From Raphanus sativus (taxonomy: Eukaryota > Streptophyta > Magnoliopsida > Brassicales > Brassicaceae), in the NCBI RefSeq assembly GCF_000801105.2, contig NC_079511.1:14190784-14254783 (forward strand): a DNA stretch of 64,000 nucleotides, written 5' to 3'. This document shows positions 1-11,431 of this stretch, one piece after another. Position numbers and translations under genes: made by a program. Each line of letters starts with the position of its first letter. Within the stretch, counting starts at the first letter, position 1. The notes beneath the pieces were generated by a model. The model had not been told where the DNA came from, did not search any database, and worked only from the letters and a program-made list of their open reading frames with translations.

Positions 1-1036
1 TATGTGTATAAAACCGGTTAAGTGAGTTTTTTTTTTTTTGCTAAAATTTGGCAACCGGTTAAGTGAGTTGCAGTGGGGAAAACCTTTTTGAGGTTTGACC
101 TAGGTGAATGTGTACGTAGATCTACAGTTTGTTCGAGTTCTTTACAGAATGTGAAGTCTTCATTAGAATGATATTTTGATTTGTCAAATACTTCCCAGAT
201 GGTTTTGCTTAAATATTATGATATTTTACATCTCTATTATACAGATTTTATAAAGATGGACAGTTAAGCAAGGGTCTTAAATTTATTGGCAAAGCAATAA
301 ATGTATTATGTATAGCACATGCACATGGGGATTCTTTTCCTGTTTATAAGGTTCAATTTCTCATTAAATATATCTCCAATACGTGTATTGTGACACATTT
401 TAATATTGTTTTGCTAGAAAAGGTGTCTAATGGAGAAAATTTCAACAGTTGACTAATCTCATAATTCAAATTTAGGTAGAATTATTAAGGAATTTAAAAC
501 CATGTAATGACAAATTAGTGGTTACAAGATTGTGGGAGATCTAACTTGAAAGTTCATTGTCCCATTGATCCCAGCCCTGGTCTGTCCCACTGGAAAAAAA
601 AAACTCAACTGATCTGTGTTATCCTCTATTCTCTTGTATATGAAGTCTACCAGTTTTATTATGTATTTGGCTCATGAGTCTATTACCTGAACGTTGTCTC
701 TCAAACAAATTATGTAACCTGTGATTTAAATTGTGCATATACGTTTCTTGGTTTTCTTTTTGTAAATGTTTTCTGTATAAAAGTATTAACCATCAAAATA
801 AATAAATACAAACCATCATGTTTTGTTTGGATGAATTTCTTTTGAGTTTTTTGTTTGCACTTTGGTAGACTGGAACTAGTAGTCCTTACTCCTTAGATTA
901 ATATACATTAATACAGTATCAGATATCCTGTGGATTGCCTCGGTCCATCTTGGAGCTATGACTTGATTGCAAATTCCAACTAGTCACCCTTTTTAAAGTT
1001 TGGGAAGATTCATTCAAACAAAAAAAAGGAAAACAA
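1..1036. other. Non-coding stretch, nothing identified
   Basis: AT-rich sequence without a convincing ORF on either strand. It could hold the 3' untranslated end of a gene lying outside the window, but I see no coding similarity that would show it. Confidence 0.5.
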
Positions 1037-1038
1037 TA

Positions 1039-1306
1039 CTCTCTTCGTTTTTTACTTTTTAGTATGTCTTTATAATAATTATGTACATAGATTAAGAAAA
1101 TAATTAATTTCTTAGTTATTTTCTAAACAAAAACACCATTAATTGTTTACTTAATCATAATCTAACCAATAATAAAATAAAATATATTATCATTGGTCAA
1201 GTAACATTAATTATTAATAAATTTTACATAGAAAAATGAAAATTTCATATAATTTAGAATAAAAAAAATTCTCTAAAACCACTTATATTAAAAAAAACAG
1301 AGGAAG
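1039..1306. mobile_element. Stowaway-like MITE (Tc1/mariner type)
   Basis: A 268-bp AT-rich element flanked by the dinucleotide TA (1037-1038 and 1307-1308). The left end reads CTCTCTTCGTTTTTTACTT. The right end, read on the minus strand, starts CTTCCTCTGTTTTTTTT. These are imperfect versions of the Stowaway terminal repeat (CTCCCTCCGTTTC type), and TA is the expected target duplication. It has no coding capacity. Stowaway MITEs of about this length are known in Brassica; assignment to a named family would need alignment. Confidence 0.7.
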
Positions 1307-1308
1307 TA

Positions 1309-2900
1309 AGTAAAATATATATGTCGACAGAAGAGTTGCATCACTACAGGATCCTGATTATATTCATCGAACTGTAATTCATTTATTTTTTGGAAGAAGT
1401 AGAGACGTTTACAAAATGACTTAAAGTCAAAAGTATTGGATTTTGCAAACCTGCCTAGCAAGAAAAAGGCGTCACATTTCATATAATTTATAAAAAGTGA
1501 TTTATAAGTCTCTCTAATTCTTATATTTATTCTGCAGACAATCGATTATTTGTTGTTCTACAAACAAAACCAATCTAATAAGTGTGTAAAATTGAGTTTA
1601 TATTTAATTTCTTTTTGTTATGATGTAGTATTATAAGTTTCCAAAAATACACGAATGCGTACATTCGGAAGGGCTGAAGGGGTACATTATTCTGTTTTGC
1701 TAAAATTTAATTATGTTTATGATAAATTTGACATGTGAATGATTAAAACATATCGAGTAGTTGTTATGTCACTAACTCTGTTTTATTGGTCAATGGAAGC
1801 AGGTGAATTTGAAAGAAAATAATAAGTCTATGTAGACAGTGAAAGTAATATGATTACAATAAGAATATTATTTTCTTTTGAACTTTTTGGGGAAATATGT
1901 TTACTACTGGATAATACTAGTACTAGTTAAAGTGCATAAGATAGGACAAAAGTTGCACTTCGAGTCATAACACAAAAGGCATCGAACCTTCTCACAATGC
2001 CGATCTCTTGTTTCGTCCCTGACCTCTCTCCTTTTCAGCAGAGTTAAAAGTTAACCCACTGCCCCAAAAAGATAATACTACTATTTGTAGACGTCTAGTA
2101 ACTAGAACAGCCTTCTGAGAGCTTCGTGTAAACAAATTGAAATAGGTTTTTGTGTAAACAGTTTTAAAAGAAAAGAAAAAACGAAAGTGTTTTCTTCTGG
2201 TTTGACTTAATAACTTTGGACCCCACTAAATCTCGATAAACAGAGTTGCTCTCTGCTTATCGCTTCCGTGTCCTCTTGTCCTATGTTTCCGTTCCTCGAC
2301 TTTCCATTTTCCAAAAGTTTATAAAACTATTTTACAAACAATTATGTAAGATATAAAATGTTTTTTTTTGCTGTAAATAAAAATAGAAATGCATAATATA
2401 TAAGGAAGCACCATTTTGAAATGGGAATAATAGTTTGGGATCTGGTTGTCTAGCTAAAAATTAGGAGTCATGTTATATTCATGATACTATTATTTAATTT
2501 GTATATGAATACAAGTAATGAACTGTTATTTTATGTATTTGAAAGTACCCGTGAAGTTAGTGGTGGTGTTCTTTGTCTTGTTGATTTAAATGGGGATGCA
2601 TGGGATTTGGTGAGATCACAAATATATTATTCACAGGAAATCATTTAATTAATTTGCTTCATTACCTCTGATTTGTTTCTTCTTTTAAACTAATCTTCGA
2701 TTGACTTTGCATGTCTGGATGTTAAAATCAAGGATACACAATTAATTACAGTCTCGGAAAATCTGGAGATTCAAGAGGTACCACCCTTCTTGGTGTAACT
2801 GTAAAAAAAAAATCTTAAATGAAATTTTTCTCTTCTGTCCTCATCAATGGTCCAACCTGTAATTCTCTTATTCACCCCTCTATCTCTTTCCTCTTACAAA
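1309..2900. other. Intergenic region upstream of the ATL13-like gene
   Basis: No supported gene. AT-rich, and presumably holds the promoter of the downstream plus-strand gene. I could not identify a specific regulatory site with confidence. Confidence 0.5.
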
Positions 2901-2931
2901 ACAAATCTCATAAGAAGAAAAAACAGAGCAG

Positions 2932-2957
2932 TTCTCTCTCTCTCTTTCTTTCTCTTT
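2932..2957 (+). promoter_or_regulatory. CT-rich tract just upstream of the ATL13-like start
   Basis: A pyrimidine-only run of TC and TTTC units about 75-100 bases before the start codon. CT-rich leader tracts near transcription starts are common in plant genes, so this probably lies in the 5' untranslated leader or core promoter. This is inference from position and composition. Confidence 0.4.
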
Positions 2958-3033
2958 GAGAGCTTCTGCCATGTCTGAAACCAACAACAAAGCTTGACTC
3001 TTTCCTCTCAAGTTTCCTCTTTCTTGCAAAACC

Positions 3034-3815
3034 ATGAAGTTTTCTCGGGAAAACATGAACTGGGTTATCTCAGAAATCAAAACAACTCAGAATCTCCTCT
3101 CTCCTTCATCGCTTCCACGACCACCACCACCAGTAACCATCCTACCAAACACAAACTTCGATATAAACAGCAAGATCAGTCCGAGCATCCTCCTGATAAT
3201 CATAATCCTCTCCATCATCTTCTTCATCTCAGGTCTCCTCCATCTCTTGGTCAGATTCCTCCTCACGCCGCGCAGAAGAGACAGAGAAGACTACTTCGAC
3301 AACGTCACTGCTCTTCAAGGCCAGCTCCAGCAGCTTTTCCACCTCCACGATTCAGGAGTCGACCAATCCTTCATCGACACGTTACCTGTATTCCATTACA
3401 AATCCATCATCGGTCTCAAGAACTACCCTTTCGATTGCGCGGTCTGCCTCTCTGAGTTCGAAACAGAGGACAAGCTCAGGCTTTTGCCTAAATGCAGCCA
3501 CGCGTTTCACATGGATTGTATCGACACGTGGCTTCTCTCTCACTCTACTTGTCCCTTGTGCAGATCAAGCCTCCTCTCCGATCTCTCTCCTCGCCAAGAT
3601 CCTCGTCCCTCTTTTCTCCTCGTTCTTGAGTCGGCCAGTGATCATAGCTCGAGAGAGATTGTCGGAGATAGAGGTGGTGCAGCTTGTGTGGCTGCGGGTG
3701 ATGCTGATGACGTGCATCTTAATGCTCATTCACGATCCAGTTCTCATCTGGGTTTTGTCGGAAACAATGATCTTGGGTCGGATTCAAGTCGTAAAGATCA
3801 ATACCAAGATGGTGA
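3034..3815 (+). pseudogene. ATL13: ATL13-like RING-H2 E3 ubiquitin ligase, 5' part (split by copia element)
   Basis: First 260 codons of an ATL-family RING-H2 ubiquitin ligase. A hydrophobic membrane segment lies at about residues 49-77, followed by basic residues. Next comes a GLD-like motif (GLK, 127-129), then a complete RING-H2: C135, C138, C154, H156, H159, C162, C173, C176, with the P before C154 and the W166 typical of ATLs. ATL proteins are membrane-anchored E3 ligases that pass ubiquitin from an E2 to substrates. The start is the first ATG in frame, before the membrane segment. The reading frame is cut in codon 261 by the copia insertion and resumes in frame at 8493. The two parts together would give 472 residues, which as I recall is the length of Arabidopsis ATL13. 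As it stands the ORF runs on into the LTR and stops at 4021-4023, giving a 329-residue product with an intact RING and 68 or so LTR-encoded residues. Confidence 0.85.
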
Positions 3816-4080
3816 TATAGAATCACAAGCTATCAAGAACTCAAACACACACTTAACAAGAAGTCCTTCTCTTATTATTCAATCAATCAAGCTTAAGTAC
3901 AATATCAAAAGCTTCAATCACAAACTCGTATCATCAAACATCATCACAACATTCTCTTATATAGAGATTTCTATTTTCCTAATCCTATTTGATATTACAA
4001 AAACCAAAACCTCAACATATTAGGATTAGGTCAAGATACTTGTTCACTAAGCTTTCTTATTCTTTAAGCTTAAGTCAACA
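3816..4080 (-). repeat. 3' LTR of the copia element
   Basis: 265 bp, matching 8228-8492 base for base as far as I can read. It is the 3' LTR because the polypurine tract abuts it at 4081. The pol stop codon (4047-4049) lies inside it. Confidence 0.93.
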
Positions 4081-6482
4081 TTCTCCCCCTTAAGCTTAAA
4101 GCCATCTTCACAAACTTCTTGAACTCCAATGAGACTTCTCATCTCTCTGAACTTTATTCTACCAAGTGATTTGGTGAGAATGTCAGCTCTTTGTTCACTT
4201 CCCGGAATGTGTTCCACACCAACTTGCTCGTTCTCCACGCACTCTCGAATAAAATGAAACCTCCTGTGTATATGTTTACTCCGACCATGAAACACAGGGT
4301 TTTTAGTTAACGCAATCGCAGACTTATTATCAACTCTAATAACCACACGCTTGGTGGCTTCTCCCACAACTTCACTTAACAATTCCTGCAGCCAAATGGC
4401 CTGTTTTGCAGCCTCTGTAGCTGCCATGAACTCAGCTTCACAGCTAGACAAAGCCACTATCTCTTGCTTAGTTGAGCACCAGGTTATGGGACTGTTACCA
4501 AGATAAAACACATGACCCGTTGTGCTTTTTCCATCGTCATTGTCCACGTTATGTGAGCTGTCACTAAAACCTTCTAGCTTTAATCCTCTGTTTCGTTCAA
4601 ACCGTAGCCCAAGAGTACTCGTTCCTTTTAGATACCGTAGTATCATCTTTAGTGCAGCGCCGTGTGAGACCCTTGGTTCCTGCATATATCGACTTAGAAC
4701 TCCAACTGAGAAAGATAAATCAGGGCGTGTATGTAGAAGATATCTGAGACAACCAATGGTCCTTCGATACTCCTTTTCATCGATTCTTTCTTCAGTGAGA
4801 GCCCTTGAAAACTTGGCATTCATCTCCATTGGTACATGAGTAGGATTACAAGCATCCATTCCAGTTTCTTCTAAAATTTTCTGCGCATATCTATCTTGTT
4901 TCAGGATGATTCCGTTGTTACTTTGATGCACCTCGATCCCTAGATAGTAAGTCAAGAGACCAAGATCACTCATATCAAACTTCTTAGCCATCTCTGTTTT
5001 GAAGTTTAAAATTGACTTAACGGAGGAGCCTGTGACAAGTAAATCATCAACGTACACAACTACTACAAGTAACTCTCCATTCATCTCCTTCCGGTATAAA
5101 GATGGCTCCTTAGTACATCTCTGAAACTGAAGCCCACGCAATATCTGATTCAGCTTAATGTTCCAAGCTCGAGGAGCCTGTTTTAAACCGTACAAGGCTT
5201 TCTTAAGTCTATAGACCTTATGTTCTTGTCCACGCACAACGAACCCCTCCGGTTGCTCTACATAAACTTCTTCTTTCAACTCTCCATTGAGAAACGCGGT
5301 CTTCACGTCAAGATGATGGATTTCCCATCCTTTCTCAGCTGATAAAGCAATGATCATTCGAATAGTCTCGATCCGAGCCACTGGAGCAAAGACTTCATCA
5401 TAGTCTATGCCGTGCCTCTGAACATAACCCTTTGCCACTAGCCTAGCCTTAAACTTACTGATGCTTCCGTCTGCGTTTCTCTTTATTCTAAACACCCATT
5501 TAAGCCCTATAGGCTTTACTCCCACTGGAAGCTCCACTAGTTCCCAAGTATCGTTCTTTTCGATAGAGAAAATCTCGTCCCTACACGCATCAACCCACAC
5601 TTCCAACTCCTTTGCTTCATCGAAACTCCATGGTTCATCATTTATCACCATCAGCAAACGCTCACATTCAACTTCAGCCAAAGTAATATAGTCATCAAGA
5701 TAGGCGGGAGTAGTGGTTACTCTCTGTGATCTTCTCAATGGTGCTTGTACTTCATTATTCTCTTCATTACCTTCTTCTTCTTCTTCGTTATCCTCATCAA
5801 TAGTTTCATCTTCTTCTTCATCATCAAGGTTGATAATTTCTTTAGTATCATCTTTTATTCTTTTTACTTGGACAACTAGTTTCTCGTCATGCTCTGTTCT
5901 CTCTTTTTCACTCCAATCCCACTTCTTTGTTTCATCAAATATAACATCTCGGGAGACAACAATACGCTTAGTTGATGGATCAAAGAGACGATATGCTTTA
6001 GACCCTGGTTCTGTTCCTAGATGCACAAGTATTCTTGTTCTATCATCAAGTTTCTTTCTTCCTGCATTAGTTGTCCTCGCATAACATACGCAGCCAAAAA
6101 CACGCAGATGAGTGAGACTTGGTTTTTTAGACTTTAGAGCTTCGTATGGTGTCTTTCCTTCCAGTGACCGAGTCGCCACTCGGTTGATTAGATATGTAGA
6201 ATGTCTCACTGCCTCACCCCAGAGTATATTAGGTAAGTGCATATGTTTTAACATACTTCTTGTCATCTCTAAGAGAGTCCTGTTACGGCGTTCTACAACT
6301 CCATTCTGCTGCGGGCAATAAGGCGCCGTTAGATGTCGTTTGATTCCATTTTCCTCACAGTACGCTGTAAAATCATTAGATAAGAACTCTCCTCCTCGAT
6401 CTGTCCTAAAGGTTTTGATCTTACTCTGTACTTCCTGCTCTACCATCTTCTTGAATTGTTTGAATTTTTTCAAACGCCTCAC
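4047..6482 (-). CDS. copia pol, downstream frame: integrase C-part, reverse transcriptase, RNase H
   Basis: An 811-residue reading frame holding the second half of the copia polyprotein. It begins within the integrase core, with the second catalytic aspartate in FRTDRGGEF and the glutamate region in [10 protein letters not shown]. Next comes a reverse transcriptase with the catalytic YVDDLL motif, then a copia RNase H with the [13 protein letters not shown] segment. The frame overlaps the upstream gag/protease frame between 6421 and 6482. The listed start is only the first ATG after the frame change, not a true initiation site. The coding frame passes through the polypurine tract and ends within the 3' LTR. 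Family knowledge: this polyprotein copies element RNA into DNA and integrates it. Confidence 0.9.
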   Translation of the reverse strand: MRRLKKFKQFKKMVEQEVQSKIKTFRTDRGGEFLSNDFTAYCEENGIKRHLTAPYCPQQNGVVERRNRTLLEMTRSMLKHMHLPNILWGEAVRHSTYLINRVATRSLEGKTPYEALKSKKPSLTHLRVFGCVCYARTTNAGRKKLDDRTRILVHLGTEPGSKAYRLFDPSTKRIVVSRDVIFDETKKWDWSEKERTEHDEKLVVQVKRIKDDTKEIINLDDEEEDETIDEDNEEEEEGNEENNEVQAPLRRSQRVTTTPAYLDDYITLAEVECERLLMVINDEPWSFDEAKELEVWVDACRDEIFSIEKNDTWELVELPVGVKPIGLKWVFRIKRNADGSISKFKARLVAKGYVQRHGIDYDEVFAPVARIETIRMIIALSAEKGWEIHHLDVKTAFLNGELKEEVYVEQPEGFVVRGQEHKVYRLKKALYGLKQAPRAWNIKLNQILRGLQFQRCTKEPSLYRKEMNGELLVVVVYVDDLLVTGSSVKSILNFKTEMAKKFDMSDLGLLTYYLGIEVHQSNNGIILKQDRYAQKILEETGMDACNPTHVPMEMNAKFSRALTEERIDEKEYRRTIGCLRYLLHTRPDLSFSVGVLSRYMQEPRVSHGAALKMILRYLKGTSTLGLRFERNRGLKLEGFSDSSHNVDNDDGKSTTGHVFYLGNSPITWCSTKQEIVALSSCEAEFMAATEAAKQAIWLQELLSEVVGEATKRVVIRVDNKSAIALTKNPVFHGRSKHIHRRFHFIRECVENEQVGVEHIPGSEQRADILTKSLGRIKFREMRSLIGVQEVCEDGFKLKGENVDLSLKNKKA
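4081..4091 (-). other. Polypurine tract of the copia element
   Basis: On the minus strand it reads AAGGGGGAGAA and directly abuts the LTR start TGTTGAC. This is the expected plus-strand priming site. It also lies within the pol reading frame, which continues across it. Confidence 0.85.
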
Positions 6483-8169
6483 TCTTCACATTCAACAAGA
6501 TTGTCCACATATATCTTGTATGATCATCAATGAGTACAAAGACGTAACGCTTCTGTGCTGTTGTTGATGGTGAGATAGGTCCACATAAATCTCCATGAAT
6601 TAACTCAAGTGGCTCAGATGCTCGATATAAGGTTGCTTGTGGGAATGGTCTCCTTGTTTGTTTTCCAAGTAAACAAGATATGCAGGTTTCTTCTTTAGAT
6701 GTGATCTTAGGTACGCCAATGACTAGGTCTTTCTCGACCATCATCCTGAGTTTCTCGGTGTTGATGTGACCTAGACGGGCATGCCATATAGATGATTCAT
6801 TCATTGAAGAAACTTGCAAACACTGAATCTCATCAGTTTGCAAAGTAACCTTATATAGTCTGTTCTTCGAACGTTTTGTGCTTACCATTAGTGCTCCTGA
6901 TCGATCGTACATCATCAGTGTATCACCTTTCAAACGGACTTCACATCCAACCTCAGTAGCTTGTCCTAAGCTTACTATATTGCTCTTTAACCCTGGAATG
7001 AAGTAGACATTATCCAGGACTTTCTTCTTGCCATTCTCAAACGTAAACCGAACTGAGCCTCTTCCTTTTATATCAATACGTGAGTCATCCCCAAACCTTA
7101 CCTTGCCTATAATAGTTTCATCAATCTCTTGAAAGAACAGTCGGTTTCCACTCATATGGTTACTTGCTCCATTGTCGAGATACCATACGTTTATTGTGTC
7201 CATATCAGCTTCAAACACGGTAGGATTGACTCTGTTCTCATTGAGATAAATCACTTCGTTCATCATTAATTTGTCAGCCTCATGAGTGTCATCATCATTC
7301 TTCTCAACAGTCTCTTGGAGCTTAAGGTGTTTATCTGGACAATCAGATGCATAATGACCCTGTTTTTCACATCGGAAACAGGTAATGTGGGAAAGATCTC
7401 CATTAGATCGAAGCTTATAGGCTTCTCTCTGACTTTGGAAAGAACCTTGACGGCCACGACCTCTTCCTCTCCATGGTGTACGACCACCACGACCTCTGCC
7501 TTTTCCGTATCCTCCATAGTTCTCTGAGTCAGCATACATTAGTTTTGTCTGATCATCACCTGCATCATCTTCTTCCTCCTCTGAGATTCTTTCTTCATAA
7601 ACCTTAAGCCGACCAACAATATCTTCAAAGCTTGTGTTTTTCAAGTCAAGCATCTGTTCAATAGAGGCAACGATTTGGATATACCTTTTTCTAGGTAAGC
7701 TTTTCAAAAATTTCTTCACCAACTTAGGCTCGTCTATTATTTCTCCTAGTGCAGCTGCCTTAGAAGTGATTTCAGATAGCTTTCCAACAAATACGTCTAT
7801 GGTGTCTCCGTCCTTCATCTTGGTTTTATCGAACTCTGCCATCAATGTTTGCAGTCTTGCTTCTCGTACCCTCTCTGCTCCAAGATTTCGAGCTTTTATT
7901 GCGTCCCACACACCTTTAGCTGTATCCAAGTTTCCTATCTGCAGAACCAAAGCTTCTGGTACCGATTGGAACAAGTAGGCTATTGCCATATTATTTTTCT
8001 TCTCATCCTTGTTTCCAGGATCGATCACCTCCCATACCTCGCTCACCTTCAGTGCTATCTTCATCTTCATACTCCACACGGTATAATTTGAAGCAGTTAA
8101 CATCGGAAACTTCACAGAGGGAGGACCACCTTCTTTCGTCGTAACAGGATCATCTTTAATATCTACCAT
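6421..8169 (-). CDS. copia gag, protease and integrase N-part (frameshifted)
   Basis: A 582-residue frame. An N-terminal gag region of the UBN2 type (about residues 20-200) is followed by an arginine/glycine-rich basic stretch. Then come a CCHC zinc knuckle ([14 protein letters not shown]), the aspartic protease active site (DNGAS), the gag-pre-integrase HARLGH motif, and the first integrase aspartate near HGDLCGP. The ATG at 8167-8169 lies 43 bases inside the primer-binding site. The frame breaks at a run of six T on the plus strand (6465-6470, six A on the coding strand). Past that point the conserved integrase continues only in another frame, so this looks like a one-base expansion of the run. 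The element is therefore probably not autonomous, despite its recent insertion. Confidence 0.88.
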   Translation of the reverse strand: MVDIKDDPVTTKEGGPPSVKFPMLTASNYTVWSMKMKIALKVSEVWEVIDPGNKDEKKNNMAIAYLFQSVPEALVLQIGNLDTAKGVWDAIKARNLGAERVREARLQTLMAEFDKTKMKDGDTIDVFVGKLSEITSKAAALGEIIDEPKLVKKFLKSLPRKRYIQIVASIEQMLDLKNTSFEDIVGRLKVYEERISEEEEDDAGDDQTKLMYADSENYGGYGKGRGRGGRTPWRGRGRGRQGSFQSQREAYKLRSNGDLSHITCFRCEKQGHYASDCPDKHLKLQETVEKNDDDTHEADKLMMNEVIYLNENRVNPTVFEADMDTINVWYLDNGASNHMSGNRLFFQEIDETIIGKVRFGDDSRIDIKGRGSVRFTFENGKKKVLDNVYFIPGLKSNIVSLGQATEVGCEVRLKGDTLMMYDRSGALMVSTKRSKNRLYKVTLQTDEIQCLQVSSMNESSIWHARLGHINTEKLRMMVEKDLVIGVPKITSKEETCISCLLGKQTRRPFPQATLYRASEPLELIHGDLCGPISPSTTAQKRYVFVLIDDHTRYMWTILLNVKSEAFEKIQTIQEDGRAGSTE

Positions 8170-8211
8170 GGTCGTGGATGTCTTGTATTAGGTCTGCAAG
8201 AATTCTTTGTA

Positions 8212-8225
8212 TGGCTCTGATACCA
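8212..8225 (-). other. Primer-binding site (initiator Met tRNA) of the copia element
   Basis: The minus strand reads TGGTATCAGAGCCA two bases inside the 5' LTR. This is the standard complement of the 3' end of plant initiator methionine tRNA. Confidence 0.88.
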
Positions 8226-8227
8226 AA

Positions 8228-8492
8228 TATAGAATCACAAGCTATCAAGAACTCAAACACACACTTAACAAGAAGTCCTTCTCTTATTATTCAATCAATC
8301 AAGCTTAAGTACAATATCAAAAGCTTCAATCACAAACTCGTATCATCAAACATCATCACAACATTCTCTTATATAGAGATTTCTATTTTCCTAATCCTAT
8401 TTGATATTACAAAAACCAAAACCTCAACATATTAGGATTAGGTCAAGATACTTGTTCACTAAGCTTTCTTATTCTTTAAGCTTAAGTCAACA
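8228..8492 (-). repeat. 5' LTR of the copia element
   Basis: 265 bp, copy of 3816-4080. It carries a TATA box on the minus strand (TATATAAG, 8368-8375) that would drive the element transcript away from the ATL13 3' part and back through its 5' part in antisense. Confidence 0.92.
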
Positions 8493-9134
8493 GGTGAGTC
8501 GGGTGGTTCGGTTGAAAAGGTTGTTCCTTTTTCGGTTAAGCTAGGGAAATTTAGGAACACCGATGTTGGAGAAGGAAGTCATATCAACAGTGACATTGGT
8601 ACTAGCAGCATTATAGATGAAAGGAGGTGTTTTTCAATGGGTTCATATGAGTATATAATGGACGAAGAAACCGCTCTTGAAGTTCATGTTTCAACCAAGA
8701 AAGTATCAAGCAAGAACCGTCACTTGCCTGGCCACAGGACCGCTATGTCCGAATGCAGTTTTGATCCAAGTGGGAGATTGAAGTTTAGTGGGAGCGGTTC
8801 GATGAGGATCATGGAAGAAACGACCGAGAAGAGTGTAGTTGAAAGAGAGAGCTTTTCGGTATCGAAAATTTGGCTTAGGGGTAAGAAAGAGAGACATGGT
8901 AAGGTTCAAGGAAAAGAGGATAGTTCATTGGTTTCGTCGTCCTCGGGAAGAGCATTCTCTTTCGAGTTTGATAACCCGAAAGAGAATGCGAAAAAGGATA
9001 GCGAAGAGAATCAAAAGGTCGAAAATGCATCATCTTTGGAGGTGAAGACACCATCTTTTGCTAGGAGGACTATGCTTTGGCTTGCAGGGAGACAAAACAA
9101 GGTTGTTCATTCTTCTTCTGCTTCTAATGTCTAG
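8493..9134 (+). pseudogene. ATL13: ATL13-like gene, 3' part
   Basis: Continuation of the RING-H2 gene after the copia insertion. The first five bases (GGTGA) are the target duplication. The frame from there matches the frame left at 3810 and runs through 48 codons to the ATG at 8637, then 165 more to the stop at 9132-9134. The encoded tail is hydrophilic and rich in serine and lysine. It contains the ERRCFSMGSYEY and SFARRTMLWLAGRQ segments found near the C-terminus of the ATL13/46/47 subgroup, as I recall. There is no RING here, so a protein begun at 8637 could not act as a ligase. Apart from the insertion I see no stop or frameshift, consistent with a recently broken gene. Confidence 0.85.
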
Positions 9135-11431
9135 TTTCTATATATTTTTTCTTTTTCTTTTTTTTCACATTTAAATTTCTTTTTCAATTGGTATTTTGTG
9201 TTAGTCCTCATAAGTTCAAAAACAGATGAATCATTGTAGAAACGTGGTGTTGAAGTATAAAAATTGTTAGGCATAGATTGTTAAACATTTTGGTGCGTCA
9301 TGTTTTTGCAAATCTTTTTCAGTTCTTAATTATTTGGCCCAAAACAATTAATTGTCGACTAAAGCTTTCCATCTAACCAGAAAACGACACAATTAAATGT
9401 AATGAAATGATTGAATTAGAGATAGAAAATAAAATTGCCAAAGATTCAAAACCATTTGAATGTTTGTTGAAGAAACCGTATAAAAGTCTCTCTGTGACTA
9501 TTTTAGTCAGCAACATAAATATCTTGTTAGGTTAAAAATCCATACTAACTTAGCCAGCAACAACTAAATATGTTCAGCAAAACAGTTAAACCATATGCTT
9601 TTATGTCTAATTAAAAATAAACATTAACCATATACGTTTCATTTGAGATACAAACCGTCATTCTAAGAATCTTGAAGGAATAATCTTCTCTTTGTTTATT
9701 TGTTTTTTTTCTTTCTTCTGGAGCATTAGATAAGAAGTGGGTGTGGTGGTAAGACAGTTGCATTGAATTGAGGCAATTCTTCATACGACAAAAGAGTGAC
9801 ATTTTGAGTCATGTGATACGTTCTACATTAAAAATGTGGGTGTGTATGTATATACGTATATATATTTTAATGTTGTGTGAATAAGGTTTTACATTAATTG
9901 GTGAATTAATAATGGCCATGGAAGCAGTTGGGTTACATGCCCACTAGTCACTTGGTCTTTATTGCGTGACAACACATGCTAGTTTTATAACGTTAATAAC
10001 ATTGGGTTATGTGCGAATAAATTCAACTAAATTTTGAATTGAAAAGAAACATGGGTTAAAAAAATAACAATATACTAATATACATATGTCGCCTATTTTC
10101 AGCTTTAGCGAGATGCATGTATTTTGTGAAAGTGAGTCTTGGGTCTTTCGTTTATGGGTTTATACGATATACTATCGTCTCAAACAAATTTTTATACATT
10201 TGAGCCACAGTATATTTTCAAATAGGACCATATGCCATTGCCAGTACCTAGTTGAAAATATACTGTTATGTATGTATGTTACATAATCAGAACTCAATAC
10301 TCCACGTCTCTCCACAGGAGAGTAAAAGGAGAAGACTACATGTCCTTTTAAGTACGATAAAATGATAAGCAGTGAAGATCTACGTATAGGAAAAGCCAAC
10401 GCCGCATTGTTTTCTTCACCCGCCTCGTTTCCTCTGTGCGTGTGTATGGCATTTCTGTTGGTCTGGTTAAGAAGAGTCCAACTGTTAAACAGAATATATA
10501 AGAGTCCAGTCAGTGACTAACTGGGCTGCTGGGCCTAACAAGAAATACACGTGTTTCTAAAAATATGCAAGGGTAATATGATATGGACATCCAAAATTTT
10601 TTATTTAATTTTCGTCCAATACTCTATAGTGAAAATGTTAGCTACAGTTTAGCATGAAAATAATTGAGCAAATAAGGAATCCGAACCAAGCGAAGTAAAT
10701 CGAAGATTTAATTGAGAATCATATGCATTACACACATATAAATGGATAGATAAATAGTATATCTATCAAAGAACGTGAAGAAAGAAGGGCTATATATGTT
10801 TTTTTGGTTTATTTCTCGTTGTCATTTCTGTCCTATTAAATGAGGCTGATTGATGGAACATGGAGTATGTATATAAAAGCCAAATGACTGATTTTTTCAC
10901 AGGTTGAAATTGAAACTATTGTTTGTCCCGTGCTACTATCCTTTTTGAAAGGTGAAACATACCCTTTCATAACAAGTCAAATTTACTCTTATAGCGACAA
11001 CTCATATGAGCTAATATCATTTCCTCTGGTAAGTTGAAATCTGATCAAATATTTTTGTTTTGAAATCGTGGATGTTTTGAATCGTCTATAATATTTCCCA
11101 TATCTGAAATCTGAGACATAAAAAACTAACCATTTGTATTATTTATTAGGCATGCCAAGAAAAGCAGTCGAAGCATAAAATATACCAAGAGAATAACACA
11201 ATAAAAAGCATGCTAACAAAATGTTTCAATTATATTCACCATCCAGTAAATAGAAAAATTCATATAAGCGTGTGTAAATTCTGTTTTGTACAATACGACT
11301 TACTATAAAATTCTATCCATGGTCGATCGTGAATTTCAATATCTCCAAATAACATGCGGTCCTATCGACCAACAATGATCCCATCCGATCAGTATCGTGC
11401 TTTCACAAATTATCTCCACAAAAAAAAACAT
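9135..11431. other. Intergenic region between ATL13-like and IBL1-like genes
   Basis: AT-rich, no convincing coding sequence. In the inferred ancestral order this is the shared 3' space of two converging genes. I see no transposon structure in it. Confidence 0.5.

Larger units (their letters stand above)
3816..8492 (-). mobile_element. Complete Ty1/copia LTR retrotransposon
   Basis: A 4677-bp element on the minus strand. Its LTRs are 3816-4080 and 8228-8492 (265 bp each). By eye they are identical, including the 68-residue translation that runs through both. Flanking 5-bp target duplications GGTGA lie at 3811-3815 and 8493-8497. The element has a primer-binding site complementary to initiator Met tRNA and a polypurine tract. 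Gene order is gag, protease, integrase, reverse transcriptase, RNase H, which defines copia. On its own strand the LTR begins TGTTGACTT and ends CTATA, so the 3' end is TA rather than the usual CA. Identical LTRs indicate a very recent insertion. One frameshift in the integrase region breaks the polyprotein. Confidence 0.95.

Noticed and set aside
5713..6084. Plus-strand serine-rich frames within the copia element
   Set aside because: Antisense shadows of the acidic linker and other parts of the minus-strand polyprotein.
6421..6482. Programmed frameshifting as explanation of the two copia frames
   Set aside because: The break lies in the middle of the integrase core, not at a gag/pol boundary, and copia elements of this type normally use one frame. 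A one-base slip in a homopolymer is simpler.
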